From assembly GCA_025936675.1 (NCBI GenBank), contig JAICSX010000006.1:8308-72307 (forward strand): a stretch of DNA of 64,000 nt, in the 5' to 3' direction. Within the stretch, counting starts at the first letter, position 1; every line of letters starts with the position of its first letter. Below the pieces are notes generated by a model, which was not told the DNA's origin, did no database searches, and saw only the letters and a program-made list of their open reading frames with translations. Origin of the DNA: Sphingomonas sp. GTDB lineage: Bacteria; Pseudomonadota; Alphaproteobacteria; Sphingomonadales; Sphingomonadaceae. The translations under genes were made by a program, and so were the position numbers. This document shows, in pieces, positions 1 through 8,645 of this stretch.

Positions 1-683
1 GGCTCTTCTATCCAGAAGGGCTGCCGCAGCGGCTGTGGTTCCAGCGCTATGCCGAGGAATTCGACACCGTCGAAATCAACGCCAGCTTCTATCGGCTACC
101 GCTGGCGACAACGTTCGAGGGTTGGCGCGACAAGGCGCCTCCGGGTTTCCGCTACGCGGTCAAGGTCAATCGCTTCATCACCCACATGAAGAAGCTGCTC
201 GACAGCGAAGAAGCGGTGGACCAGTTCATCGCGCTCACCCGGCCACTCGGGGACACGCTCGGGCCGCTCCTCTATCAATTGCCCCCGAGCCTCCATAAAA
301 ACGTCGAGCGCCTTGATGCCTTCCTGTTCCGGTTGCCCAAGGACATCGAGCAGGTCGTCGAGTTCCGCCACAAGAGCTGGTACGACGAAGAGGTCCTCGC
401 TTTGCTCGACCGTCATGGGATCGGCTTCGTCTGCCATGACTTGAGAGGACTCATCTCGCCGCGCTGGGCGAGCGGTCGCACCGCCTACGTTCGCTTCCAC
501 GGCAGCAGCGGCCGCTATCACGGACGCTATTCCGACGAAGCGCTTCTCGGCTGGACCGACTGGCTGATCGAGCAGGCGCGCTCCGGAAAGTCCTGCTGGT
601 GCTACTTCAACAACGACATTCACGGTCACGCGATCGATGATGCACAGACGTTGAAGGCGATGGTCCGCCAAATGAGCCGCTGA
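1..683 (+). CDS. DUF72 family protein (YecE-like), 5' truncated by window edge
   Basis: The open frame runs in from the window start (first full codon at base 3) to the TGA at 681-683, so the N-terminus is missing. The visible part opens with LFYPEGLPQRLW and FDTVEINASFYRLP, which match the conserved core of DUF72/YecE proteins, a TIM-barrel-like family without a firmly assigned reaction. Later parts (ECCHDL-like GFVCHDLRG, AYVRFHG, CWCYFNNDIHGHA) match the conserved C-terminal half of the family. The next gene begins within 40 bases on the same strand, so the two may be co-transcribed. Family assignment is confident; function is unknown. Confidence 0.9.
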   Translation, partial: LFYPEGLPQRLWFQRYAEEFDTVEINASFYRLPLATTFEGWRDKAPPGFRYAVKVNRFITHMKKLLDSEEAVDQFIALTRPLGDTLGPLLYQLPPSLHKNVERLDAFLFRLPKDIEQVVEFRHKSWYDEEVLALLDRHGIGFVCHDLRGLISPRWASGRTAYVRFHGSSGRYHGRYSDEALLGWTDWLIEQARSGKSCWCYFNNDIHGHAIDDAQTLKAMVRQMSR

Positions 684-719
684 TTGGCAATTCAGCCATT
701 CTCAAGCAAACTGCCGAAC

Positions 720-1430
720 ATGGCCGACGCCGAACCGCCGCCCTACTACGAGCCGCCTACGCCGTTTGCGCAACAGCGCTCGGACCTCCGCGCGGGCGTC
801 GGGCTGAGGATCGGCGAGAAACTCGAAACGACGCTGCGATTGTGGCGGCTGTGCTCGTCGCGGCGCCAGCCAATTCAACTGTTCATCGGCGACGAGTTTC
901 TCGACGCCGAGACTTGCACACAAATGTGCTCGAAGATTGATGAAGGAAGCTATCCATCTCCTTTGTACGAAAAAGAAAAATTCGAAGGCGTTCGGACGAG
1001 TTACAGCTGCAACCTTAACACTTATGACCCGCTCATTGTCGACGTCGATGCTCGCATCGCTGCGCTGCTCGGCATCGAAAAATCGCACGGCGAACCGCTT
1101 CAGGGCCAGCGCTACCAGGAAGGGCAGCAGTTCCGCGAGCATGCCGACTTCTTCTACATCGACGAGCCTTATTGGGCGGAATATGAGCCCCACGGCGGTC
1201 AGCGGACCTGGACCGCGATGATCTACCTGAATGAGCCCGAAGCGGGTGGTGCAACGCGGTTCAAGCTGCTCGATTTCCAGGTTGAGCCGAAGCTCGGCCG
1301 AATCCTCATCTGGAACAATATGGCGCTGGACGGCAGTCCCAATCCTTGGACACTGCACGAGGGAACGGCGGTTGAGCGCGGAACCAAATATATCGTCACG
1401 AAATGGTACCGCGAACGGCAGTTTGTCTAG
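720..1430 (+). CDS. 2OG-Fe(II) oxygenase, prolyl 4-hydroxylase-like
   Basis: About 236 residues with a C-terminal prolyl-4-hydroxylase (P4Hc) fold. The Fe(II) triad is visible as H141 and D143 in REHADFF and H213 in TLHEG, with the 2-oxoglutarate-binding lysine K223 in RGTKYIVTKWYR. Family members hydroxylate peptidyl proline or small substrates using 2-oxoglutarate and O2; the substrate here is unknown. I chose the ATG at 720; a TTG at 684, directly after the upstream stop, is an in-frame alternative adding 12 residues. Neither has a clear Shine-Dalgarno. The 3' end overlaps convergent thiE by 4 bases. Confidence 0.85.
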   Translation: MADAEPPPYYEPPTPFAQQRSDLRAGVGLRIGEKLETTLRLWRLCSSRRQPIQLFIGDEFLDAETCTQMCSKIDEGSYPSPLYEKEKFEGVRTSYSCNLNTYDPLIVDVDARIAALLGIEKSHGEPLQGQRYQEGQQFREHADFFYIDEPYWAEYEPHGGQRTWTAMIYLNEPEAGGATRFKLLDFQVEPKLGRILIWNNMALDGSPNPWTLHEGTAVERGTKYIVTKWYRERQFV

Positions 1431-2089
1431 GCCAGCACCTCGGCGAAGGCCTGGACTGCAGCCGCAGGATCGTCCTTGCCCCATACCGTTTGGCACACAG
1501 CCAGGAAGTCGGCGCCAGCATTGACCAGTGCTTTCGCGTTGGCCGGCGTAATCCCGCCGATCGCGACGCAAGGAATCTCGAACAATGTCGACCACCAGCT
1601 GAGGATCGAGGGGTCCGGGCGGTAATTCGAAGGCTTGGTCGTGGTCGGATAGAAAGCGCCGAACGCGACATAGTCGGCGCCGGCCTCGCCGGCCTCCATC
1701 GCGAGATGGCGGCTGTCGTGACAGGTCTTGCCGATCTGCGCTGAGGGTCCGAGCAGCGCGCGCGCCTCGCGAATGTCGCCATCCGATTGGCCCAAATGCA
1801 CGCCGTCGGCGCCGAGCCGCTTGGCGAGCTGCATGCTGTCGTTCACGATGAAGGCAACGCCGGCATCGGCGCAGATGGGCTGGAGAGGCTCCGCGAGACG
1901 CGCGAGCTCATGCTCGTCGACGTCCTTGACGCGCAGCTGGAACGCGGCGGCAAGTCCCGGCTCGAGCGCGGCCTTCAGCCGGTCAGGAAACGCACCGCCG
2001 ACCTGCTGCGGACTGATAAAATAGAGCTTAGCCGGCTGCTTGCGCTCCGGAGGCGGGAAATCGATAGGGTCGAACTCGGCTTCGTCCAA
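1427..2089 (-). CDS. thiE: Thiamine phosphate synthase
   Basis: 220 residues with the ThiE TIM-barrel signature: QLRVKD near the phosphate/pyrimidine site, IVNDSMQLAKRLGADGVHLGQ and GADYVAFGAFYPTTTK, then VAIGGITPAN. It joins the HMP pyrophosphate and thiazole phosphate halves of thiamine phosphate in the cytosol. It is the last gene of the minus-strand tkt-gap-pgk-VOC-fda run, 2 bases after fda, so probably co-transcribed with sugar-phosphate genes. That pairing makes sense because transketolase needs thiamine diphosphate. No TPP riboswitch is visible, as expected for an internal operon gene. Confidence 0.93.
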   Translation of the reverse strand: MDEAEFDPIDFPPPERKQPAKLYFISPQQVGGAFPDRLKAALEPGLAAAFQLRVKDVDEHELARLAEPLQPICADAGVAFIVNDSMQLAKRLGADGVHLGQSDGDIREARALLGPSAQIGKTCHDSRHLAMEAGEAGADYVAFGAFYPTTTKPSNYRPDPSILSWWSTLFEIPCVAIGGITPANAKALVNAGADFLAVCQTVWGKDDPAAAVQAFAEVLA

Positions 2090-2091
2090 GG

Positions 2092-2997
2092 TCAGGCGAG
2101 CACCTTCGATGTCGAGGCGCTGTAAATCTCGTTGATCGCCTGACCCAGCGTCGCATCAAATTCCGCGTCGCTCTGCTGCGCGCGGAGATCGGACAAGAGA
2201 GCGCGGCTAAAGCTCGCAATCATTCCGGGGTTCTTTGCGAGCTCGCGGCATGCGTCCTCGCGGCTGAAGCCGCCAGACAAGGCCACGACCTTCAGCACTT
2301 TCGGGTGATCGACTAAAGGCTGGAACTTGCCCGGCTCGGCGGGGATGGAAAGCTTCAGCATCACCTGCTGGCCTTCGGGAAGCTCGTCCAGCTCCTCGAG
2401 GATCGCGGAAAGGAGGAGATCGTCGCTCTCGGCGCGATCGGCGCTCTTGATGTTCACCTCTGGCTCGACGATCGGCATGAGGCCATGCGCGATGACCTGC
2501 TTGGCAAGCTGAAACTGCTGGGCAACCGCGACGGCAATGCCCGACGGATTCGCGGCATTGATAACCGACCGTTCCTTGGTGCCGAAGACGCCTAGGCCCT
2601 TCGCGCGCTCCAGAAGCGCGTCGACATCGGGCATCGGCTTCATCAGCTGAACGCCGTTCTCTTCGGCTTCGAGACCCTTGTCGATCTTGATGAAAGGCAC
2701 GATCCCGCGATCGATCAGCGCCTGCGGCGTCGGCTTGCCGTCGACCGTCCCGTCCATGGTCCGCTCGAAGAGGATGGCGCCGAGAACCTTGCCGCTGGAG
2801 AAACAGGGGGCGGTGATGATCCGCTGCCGCATCTGGTGGATGAGGTCGAACATCTCCTCGTCGTTCGACCAGGAGCCCGGTTCGATGCCGTAGCCGGCCA
2901 GTGCTTTCGGCGTAGACCCGCCCGACTGGTCGAGCGCGGCGATGAACCCGTCACCCTCCCTGATTTTCGCAGTCATCTCGGAATTGGTCATCGACAT
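2092..2997 (-). CDS. fda: Fructose-1,6-bisphosphate aldolase, class I (fda type)
   Basis: 301 residues of the bacterial class I (Schiff-base) aldolase family, closest in appearance to the Staphylococcus Fda group: FIAALDQSGGSTPKAL, NDEEMF near residue 45, LMKPMPD, PIVEPEVNI, and the Schiff-base lysine K215 in VMLKLSIP, then VVALSGG. It cleaves fructose-1,6-bisphosphate to DHAP and glyceraldehyde-3-phosphate without a metal. I prefer the ATG at 2997, which follows an AGGGG ribosome site at about 8 bases; an upstream start at 3036 would overlap the VOC gene. Flanked by pgk/VOC and thiE in a glycolytic operon. Confidence 0.93.
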   Translation of the reverse strand: MSMTNSEMTAKIREGDGFIAALDQSGGSTPKALAGYGIEPGSWSNDEEMFDLIHQMRQRIITAPCFSSGKVLGAILFERTMDGTVDGKPTPQALIDRGIVPFIKIDKGLEAEENGVQLMKPMPDVDALLERAKGLGVFGTKERSVINAANPSGIAVAVAQQFQLAKQVIAHGLMPIVEPEVNIKSADRAESDDLLLSAILEELDELPEGQQVMLKLSIPAEPGKFQPLVDHPKVLKVVALSGGFSREDACRELAKNPGMIASFSRALLSDLRAQQSDAEFDATLGQAINEIYSASTSKVLA

Positions 2998-3011
2998 TCG
3001 TGCACCCCTGT

Positions 3012-3431
3012 TCAGCGGTTCGGGACCGGCGCCCACGGCGGCCCCTTCAGTTCAAGATTATTGCCTTCCGGATCGGTCAGATAGATCGACGGTCCGTATC
3101 CTTCGGCGCCATAGCGCGAGACGATTTCGCCTTCGATACCGTGCGATCCCAGATGCCCAAGGATCGCTTCTTCATCCCACGGCAGCACCCGAAAACAGAC
3201 ATGATCGACGTTCTGCCCTCCGGTGCCGGGAGCCGCCCCGCCCATCTGTCCGAGCTTGCTGTCGATCGGCACAAGATCGATCAGCGAGGTCCCGGCGCGG
3301 AGCTGGTAGAGGCCGATCGACTCCTGCTTTTTTTCCCAGCGGGCGCCAAGCACGTCGATGTAAAAGTCCGCCACCTTCTGAAGATCGGTGACTCTGAAGA
3401 CGACATGATCGATCGCCTGGAGATTGATCAT
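3012..3431 (-). CDS. VOC (glyoxalase/bleomycin resistance) family protein
   Basis: 139 residues forming one vicinal-oxygen-chelate domain: [19 protein letters not shown] at the N-terminus, NVDHVCFRV in the middle and [13 protein letters not shown] at the end, giving the usual H/E metal ligands. The start ATG at 3431 overlaps the pgk stop as ATGA, so translation is probably coupled to pgk. It lies between pgk and fda, where triose phosphates that spontaneously form methylglyoxal are made. A detoxifying role is tempting but is only inference from position; the family also includes dioxygenases and resistance proteins. Confidence 0.85.
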   Translation of the reverse strand: MINLQAIDHVVFRVTDLQKVADFYIDVLGARWEKKQESIGLYQLRAGTSLIDLVPIDSKLGQMGGAAPGTGGQNVDHVCFRVLPWDEEAILGHLGSHGIEGEIVSRYGAEGYGPSIYLTDPEGNNLELKGPPWAPVPNR

Positions 3432-4633
3432 GCCCGCTCGAGCGCCGCGACGCCCGGAAGCGTGCGGCCTTCCATCCATTCGAGAAATGCTCCGCCCGCA
3501 GTCGAAACGAAGGTGAAATCCTGCGCGACGCCGGCGTGATTCAGGGCCGCGACGGTGTCTCCGCCTCCAGCCACAGACACTAACGACCCTTCCTTGGTCA
3601 GCGCTGCCGCGGTCTTCGCAAGCGCGACGGTTGCCGCGTCGAACGGCGGGACCTCGAAGGCGCCCAGAGGCCCGTTCCACACCAACGTCCGGCAGGTCTT
3701 CAGCACATCGGCGAGCGCCTCGACCGCTACGGGGCCGACATCGAGGATCATCTCGTCGGGCTGGACCTCATGCACGTTGCAGGTGCGGACGCTCGGCGGG
3801 TTGGGCACAAACTCTTCCGCGACGACCACGTCATACGGCAGATGGATCGTGCAGCCCGCCTTCTCGGCGGCATCGAAGATGCAGTTGGCTTCTCCGGTCA
3901 GCTCATGCTCGCAGAGGCTCTTGCCAACGTTCACGCCGCGCGCCGCGAGGAAGGTGTTGGCCATCCCTCCGCCGATGATCAGATGGTCGACCTTGCCGAC
4001 CAAATGTCCGAGCACGGCAAGCTTCGTCGAGACCTTTGCGCCCCCCACGACTGCCGCTACCGGCCGCTCGGGATTCCCGAGAGCACGTTCGAGCGCCTTC
4101 AGCTCGGCTTCCATCGCGCGGCCCGCGAAGCTTGGGAGAAACTGGGTGATACCTTCCGTCGAAGCGTGTGCCCGATGCGCCGCCGAGAAAGCATCGTCGA
4201 CATAATAATCGCCGAGCGCCGCCATCGCTTTGGCGAGCTCGGGATCGTTCTTCTCTTCGCCGCTGTGGAAGCGGGTATTTTCGAGGACGCCGATGTTCCC
4301 GGGAAGCATGGTCGCGACTGCGCGCTCGGCTTCGAGGCCCTGGCAATCCTCGATGAAGCGCACCGAACGTCCCGCCAGCCGATGGATCGGAAGCACCAGC
4401 TGCGCGGTCGACATGTCCGGCCGCACCTCGCCCTTCGGTCTGCCGAAATGCGCCAGCAGAAGGACGATCGCGCCGCGGTCGCTGAGCTCCAGCACGGTTG
4501 GAAGCATCGCCCTCAGGCGAGTGTCGTCCGTCACTTTCGCGCCATCCATCGGCACGTTGAGGTCGACACGGACGAGCACCTTGTTGCCCGTGAGGTCGGC
4601 CGGCAGCTCGTCGAGGGTCTTGAAGCGGCTCAT
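3428..4633 (-). CDS. pgk: Phosphoglycerate kinase
   Basis: 401 residues, full length for PGK. Recognisable signatures are [28 protein letters not shown], the basic triose-phosphate site [34 protein letters not shown], and the nucleotide-binding [12 protein letters not shown]. It transfers phosphate between 1,3-bisphosphoglycerate and ADP in lower glycolysis and gluconeogenesis. It is separated from gap by about 136 bases, the only sizeable gap in the operon, in which I see no clear terminator or promoter. Its stop overlaps the VOC start by 4 bases. Confidence 0.97.
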   Translation of the reverse strand: MSRFKTLDELPADLTGNKVLVRVDLNVPMDGAKVTDDTRLRAMLPTVLELSDRGAIVLLLAHFGRPKGEVRPDMSTAQLVLPIHRLAGRSVRFIEDCQGLEAERAVATMLPGNIGVLENTRFHSGEEKNDPELAKAMAALGDYYVDDAFSAAHRAHASTEGITQFLPSFAGRAMEAELKALERALGNPERPVAAVVGGAKVSTKLAVLGHLVGKVDHLIIGGGMANTFLAARGVNVGKSLCEHELTGEANCIFDAAEKAGCTIHLPYDVVVAEEFVPNPPSVRTCNVHEVQPDEMILDVGPVAVEALADVLKTCRTLVWNGPLGAFEVPPFDAATVALAKTAAALTKEGSLVSVAGGGDTVAALNHAGVAQDFTFVSTAGGAFLEWMEGRTLPGVAALERA

Positions 4634-4769
4634 TTCGGGTCAAAAGTCGCAAACGTCGCACGTCCACGGGCGCTCGCGCTTGGAACGATCCAACTGACCA
4701 ATGTACGGCGACGCGGTCGGGTGCCCATTGAGAGGCCTTTAGTCACAGATCGGCCGTGTAGGACAGTCC

Positions 4770-5777
4770 TCAGCCGAGCTGCCCCATTGCATGAGCGGTA
4801 TCGACCATGCGGTTCGAGAAGCCCCATTCATTGTCGTACCAGCTGACGACGCGGACCAGCTTGCCGTCGAGCACCGCCGTTTCGAGGCTGTCGACAGTCG
4901 AACTCGCAGGGGTGTGGACGATGTCGACGGAGACGAGGGGGTCCGAGCTGTAATCGAGAATACCCTTCAGCCGCTCGCTTTCGCTGGCGGTCTTGAGGAT
5001 CTGATTAACATCATCGCGGCTTGTCTCGCGGCCGGGCGTGAAGGTGAGATCGATGATGCTTCCGTCCGGTACCGGAACGCGGATCGCGGACCCGTCGAGC
5101 TTGCCCTTGAGCTCCGGGAGAACCTCGCCGACGGCGCGTGCAGCGCCCGTTGTGGTCGGAATCATCGACATCGCCGCTGCGCGGGCGCGGCGAAGGTCGC
5201 TGTGGATCTGGTCGAGGATTTTCTGGTCGTTGGTGTAGGCGTGGACCGTGGTCATCAGGCCCCGCTCGATCCCGAGCGCATCGTTGAGGACCTTGGCGAC
5301 AGGCGCGAGACAGTTGGTCGTGCACGAGGCGTTGGAGACGATCCTGTGCTCCGCCGTGAGCTTGTCGTCGTTTACACCGTAGACCACGGTCAAATCGACA
5401 CCCTTCGCCGGAGCGGAGATCAGAACGCGCTTGGCGCCGGCCTGAATATGCGCCTCCCCTCCGGCGCGGTCGGTGAAGAAGCCCGTACACTCGAGCGCAA
5501 TATCGATGCCGTTCGCGGCATGCGGAAGCTTTGCTGGGTCGCGTTCAGCCGTCACGTGAATGCGCTTGCCGTCGACGATGATATCGTTGCCGTCGGTAGT
5601 GACGTCGCCGGGGAATTTCCCATGGACGCTGTCATGCTTGAACAGCCAGGCGTTCGCCTTTGCGTCGGCAAGGTCGTTGACGCTGACCAGTTCGAGCCCG
5701 CAGCCCGGCCGCTCCAGGATGGCTCGCGCGACCAGCCGGCCGATGCGGCCGAACCCGTTGATGGCGACTTTAGTCAT
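4770..5777 (-). CDS. gap: Glyceraldehyde-3-phosphate dehydrogenase, type I
   Basis: 335 residues with the NAD-binding INGFGRIGRL at the N-terminus, the catalytic cysteine in SNASCTTNCLAP and the catalytic-domain motifs VPTTTGAA-like IPTTTGAARAVG and WYDNEWGFSNRM. It oxidises glyceraldehyde-3-phosphate to 1,3-bisphosphoglycerate with NAD(P)+. The start codon overlaps the tkt stop by 4 bases (ATGA), so it is probably translated by coupling from tkt. The tkt-gap-pgk-fda order is common in alphaproteobacteria and links the pentose phosphate pathway to lower glycolysis. Confidence 0.97.
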   Translation of the reverse strand: MTKVAINGFGRIGRLVARAILERPGCGLELVSVNDLADAKANAWLFKHDSVHGKFPGDVTTDGNDIIVDGKRIHVTAERDPAKLPHAANGIDIALECTGFFTDRAGGEAHIQAGAKRVLISAPAKGVDLTVVYGVNDDKLTAEHRIVSNASCTTNCLAPVAKVLNDALGIERGLMTTVHAYTNDQKILDQIHSDLRRARAAAMSMIPTTTGAARAVGEVLPELKGKLDGSAIRVPVPDGSIIDLTFTPGRETSRDDVNQILKTASESERLKGILDYSSDPLVSVDIVHTPASSTVDSLETAVLDGKLVRVVSWYDNEWGFSNRMVDTAHAMGQLG

Positions 5778-7762
5778 TGGATTCCTCGCTGTTTCATGAA
5801 GTCGGTGATGCGCTCTGCGATCTTGTCGGGGGTCAGGCCGAAATAGGCGTAGGCATCCGGCGCTGGCGCAGAGACGCCGAAGCGGTCGATGCCAATCCTC
5901 AGGCCATGAAGACCGGTGTAGCGCTCCCAGCCGAACGTCGTCCCTGCTTCGATCGAAACGCGCAGGATCTCACGGTTGCTCACGTCCGGCAGGATGTCCT
6001 CACGATAGTCCCAAGGCTGCGCGTCGAAGCGCTCGGTGCATGGCATCGAAACCACGTCGGTGCCGATGCCCTGCTGTTCAAGAAGGCCAGCGGCGGCTAA
6101 TCCGATTTCCACTTCGGAGCCCGTCGAGAGGATGATCACCTTCCGGGCATTCTCGGCAGCCTTGAGTCTATACGCTCCGCGAGCGCTCAGGTTCTCGTCG
6201 TTTCGTTCAAGCCGAACCGGCGACAGATTCTGGCGTGTCAGTGCGAGGATCGATGGTCCTTCGGTCGCCAGTGCAAGCGCCCAGCATTCTGCGGTCTCGA
6301 CGGCATCCGCTGGCCGGTAGACCTCGAGTTGCGGAATCGCGCGGAGGCTCTGCAAATGCTCGATCGGCTGGTGGGTCGGGCCGTCTTCGCCGAGACCGAT
6401 CGAGTCATGGGTCATGACATAGACGACCCGCGCCTTCTGAAGCGCTGAGAGCCTGATCGCCGGTCGCGCATAATCCGTGAAGACCAGGAACGTGCCGCCA
6501 TAGGGGATGACGCCGCCGTGGAGCGCCATTCCATTCATCGCCGCCGACATGCCGAACTCGCGGATGCCGTAGTAGATGTAGCGGCCGGCATAATTGTCGT
6601 GTGTCAGCGGCTCGAGCGCCTTGGTCTTGGTGTTGTTGGAACCGGTAAGGTCGGCCGAGCCGCCAATCGTCGCCGGAATTGCAGCGTTGATTGCCTCGAG
6701 CGCCATTTCGGACGCCTTGCGGGTCGCGACCGGCTTCAGGTCAGAGAAGAGCTTGTCGAGATAGGGCCTGAGCCACGCGTCGCTGACCTTGCCGTTGAGC
6801 CGCGCGAGGAAATTATCCTTTGCGCCGCTTGCCTCCAGCCGCTCCTTCCACAGTGCGTGATCGACCGCGCCGCGCTTGCCCGCCGCGCGCCACGCGGTGA
6901 GAATGTCCTCGGGAACCGCGAACGCCTCGGCAGGCAGGCCGAGGCCCTCTCGCGCTGCTTCCACTTCGTCCTTGCCAAGCGCCGCACCGTGGGTCGCCGC
7001 CGTGCCCTGCTTGTTGGGAGCGCCGAAGCCAATGATGGTCTTGCAGCGGATCAGGCTCGGCCGCGGGTCGGCGACGGCTTCAGTGATCGCGCGACTTACG
7101 TCATCGGCGTTAAGGCCGTCGCATTCGCAGGTATGCCATTGCGCCGCCTGGTAGCGCGCGACGACATCCTCGTTTCGCGACAGGTCGGTCGAGCCGTCGA
7201 TGGTGATGTGGTTGTCGTCCCACAGGACGATCAGGCGGCCGAGCTTCAGATTGCCGGCGAGGCCGATCGCTTCGTGGTTGATCCCCTCCATCAGGCAACC
7301 GTCGCCCGCGACCACGAAGGTCCGGTGATCCACGAGCTCGTCGCCGTAGATCGCGTTCAGGTGCCGCTCGGCGATCGCCATTCCGACCGACATGCCGAGG
7401 CCTTGCCCCAGCGGACCGGTGGTGACCTCAATCCCCGGCATCTCGTGATTCTCGGGGTGCCCGGCGGTCGGAGAGCCGAGCTGTCGGAAGCGCTTGATGT
7501 CGTCGAGCGTCGGCCGCTCGTACCCGGTCAGGTAGAGCAAGGCATAGAGCAGCATCGAGCCGTGTCCGGCCGACAAGATGAACCGGTCGCGGTCGGGCCA
7601 ATACGGATCCGCCGCGTCAAACTTCAGATGCCGCGTGAACAGCGCCGTCGCGGCATCGGCCATGCCCATCGGCATACCGGGATGGCCGCTGTTCGCGGCC
7701 TCCACCGCATCCATGGCCAGGCCGCGGATGGCGTTGGCGAGACGGCGATCGGTCGGCTGCAT
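5774..7762 (-). CDS. tkt: Transketolase
   Basis: 662 residues, full length. The thiamine-diphosphate-binding N-terminal third shows GHPGMPMGMAD, SAGHGSMLLYALLYL, GPLGQGLGMSVGMA and the GDGCLMEG motif; the pyrimidine-binding domain has DLTGSNNT and FTDYARPA; the C-terminal domain has STGSEVEIGL. It exchanges two-carbon units between pentose phosphates and glycolytic sugars. It is the first gene of the operon that continues into gap, pgk, VOC, fda and thiE; the promoter is expected in the 110-base gap shared with the divergent zapA unit. Confidence 0.97.
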   Translation of the reverse strand: MQPTDRRLANAIRGLAMDAVEAANSGHPGMPMGMADAATALFTRHLKFDAADPYWPDRDRFILSAGHGSMLLYALLYLTGYERPTLDDIKRFRQLGSPTAGHPENHEMPGIEVTTGPLGQGLGMSVGMAIAERHLNAIYGDELVDHRTFVVAGDGCLMEGINHEAIGLAGNLKLGRLIVLWDDNHITIDGSTDLSRNEDVVARYQAAQWHTCECDGLNADDVSRAITEAVADPRPSLIRCKTIIGFGAPNKQGTAATHGAALGKDEVEAAREGLGLPAEAFAVPEDILTAWRAAGKRGAVDHALWKERLEASGAKDNFLARLNGKVSDAWLRPYLDKLFSDLKPVATRKASEMALEAINAAIPATIGGSADLTGSNNTKTKALEPLTHDNYAGRYIYYGIREFGMSAAMNGMALHGGVIPYGGTFLVFTDYARPAIRLSALQKARVVYVMTHDSIGLGEDGPTHQPIEHLQSLRAIPQLEVYRPADAVETAECWALALATEGPSILALTRQNLSPVRLERNDENLSARGAYRLKAAENARKVIILSTGSEVEIGLAAAGLLEQQGIGTDVVSMPCTERFDAQPWDYREDILPDVSNREILRVSIEAGTTFGWERYTGLHGLRIGIDRFGVSAPAPDAYAYFGLTPDKIAERITDFMKQRGIQ

Positions 7763-7879
7763 CGGGTCTCCGCTTGCGGGTTCGCGCTCGCCCGGGAGTC
7801 CAGGCGGGTTGGCGCCCCATTAGCCGCCCTTCGCGCGCCGTCAAACTTGCATCGCACGCGCTTGCCGTGAATCGTGAAA

Positions 7880-8071
7880 ATGCTAAGCGAACAGCTTATG
7901 GACGATAGCGAACTTGTGTCGGCACTGAACCGCGCCGACAACGCCCTTCAACGCATCGAGCGCGCCCTTTCCAACCGCCGGCCGGAGCCTGCGCGTGACG
8001 ATGAGTTGCGCGCGAAGGTCCGGGAAGTGGTGGAAGAGCTCGACGAGCTCATTCGCGCGGCCGCCGCCTAA
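7880..8071 (+). CDS. Small hypothetical protein upstream of zapA
   Basis: About 63 residues, highly charged and mostly helical in character, with ALNRADNALQRIERAL and VREVVEELDELIR suggesting a short amphipathic coiled coil. No catalytic motif is visible. Its TAA overlaps the zapA ATG by one base (TAATG), implying coupled translation and a possible link to cell division. Start is uncertain: GTG 7874, ATG 7880 and ATG 7898 are all in frame and none has a strong ribosome site. Small coiled-coil genes ahead of zapA occur in related alphaproteobacteria, which supports it being real. Confidence 0.7.
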   Translation: MLSEQLMDDSELVSALNRADNALQRIERALSNRRPEPARDDELRAKVREVVEELDELIRAAAA

Positions 8072-8427
8072 TGGCCGCGCTTGTGGATCTTTCAATCGCG
8101 GGCCGGACCTATCAGGTCGCCTGCCGCGAAGGCGAAGAGGAGAATCTTCGGGCCGCCGCTCGCCTGGTCGATGGCAAGAGCCGGAAGGCGCTCGCCGGAC
8201 TTGGCACTCTTTCGGAAGCACGGCAGTTCCTGTTCGCTTCGCTCCTTCTAGCAGACCAGCTGATCGACAAGGCTCCACGAAGCGAAGCGCCGCCACCTTC
8301 CGCACCGCCGCAAGAAGCGGAATCCCCCTCGCGCCTGGAGCCCGCGTTGATTCTTCAAGCCGAACGGCTCGCGGACCGGCTCGAATCGCTCGCCATGGCG
8401 CTTGAGAACGAGGGGGCGAACGCCTAG
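8071..8427 (+). CDS. zapA: Cell division protein ZapA
   Basis: 118 residues. The N-terminal half has the ZapA globular-domain pattern (VDLSIAGRTYQVACREGEEENLR, with AARLVDG following), and the remainder is a helix suited to coiled-coil dimerisation with a proline-rich insert around residues 70-90. ZapA binds FtsZ and bundles protofilaments at the Z ring. The downstream context, a 6S RNA and then 5-formyltetrahydrofolate cyclo-ligase, is the classic zapA-ssrS-fau arrangement of proteobacteria and strengthens the call. Confidence 0.88.
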   Translation: MAALVDLSIAGRTYQVACREGEEENLRAAARLVDGKSRKALAGLGTLSEARQFLFASLLLADQLIDKAPRSEAPPPSAPPQEAESPSRLEPALILQAERLADRLESLAMALENEGANA

Positions 8428-8435
8428 ATTGGTTA

Positions 8436-8604
8436 GTGACGGGCACTACCCGGTGCGAGCCTTCGGAAAATCCCTGAGGCGATAGAATCCATCTGGGAGC
8501 TGTCCCTGCCTCGGTCACTTCATTGGGATCGGGAGCATATGGCGCCCACCTGACGTTTTGGCGTCAGAGGATTTTAGGGCAAACGGCCATGGTGGTCCCG
8601 TCAC
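8436..8604 (+). ncRNA. ssrS: 6S RNA
   Basis: Sits between zapA and the 5-formyl-THF cyclo-ligase gene, the standard location. The ends pair: GTGACGGG at 8436-8443 is the exact reverse complement of CCCGTCAC at 8597-8604, and ACTACC just inside pairs with GGTGGT (one G-U). The motif CCCTGAGGCGATA at 8472-8484 closely matches CCCTGAGCCGATA of E. coli 6S RNA. About 169 nt, normal size. 6S RNA mimics an open promoter and sequesters sigma-70 RNA polymerase in stationary phase. Exact 5' and 3' ends are inferred from the terminal stem. Confidence 0.88.
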
Positions 8605-8645
8605 CTCCCTTCTCCCCCGGCCCCCAAAGTCACATGGGGCCTGAG

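Noticed and set aside
6518..7870. 450-codon plus-strand open frame opposite tkt
   Set aside because: It is a GC-rich shadow frame antisense to transketolase, with arginine/valine-rich text and no family motif. Similar long shadows opposite gap (4791-5846), GH3 (19243-20448) and yidC (32787-34133) are rejected for the same reason.
8523..8645. Upstream extension of the cyclo-ligase reading frame
   Set aside because: It would translate through the 6S RNA; the family's homology begins after the ATG at 8646.
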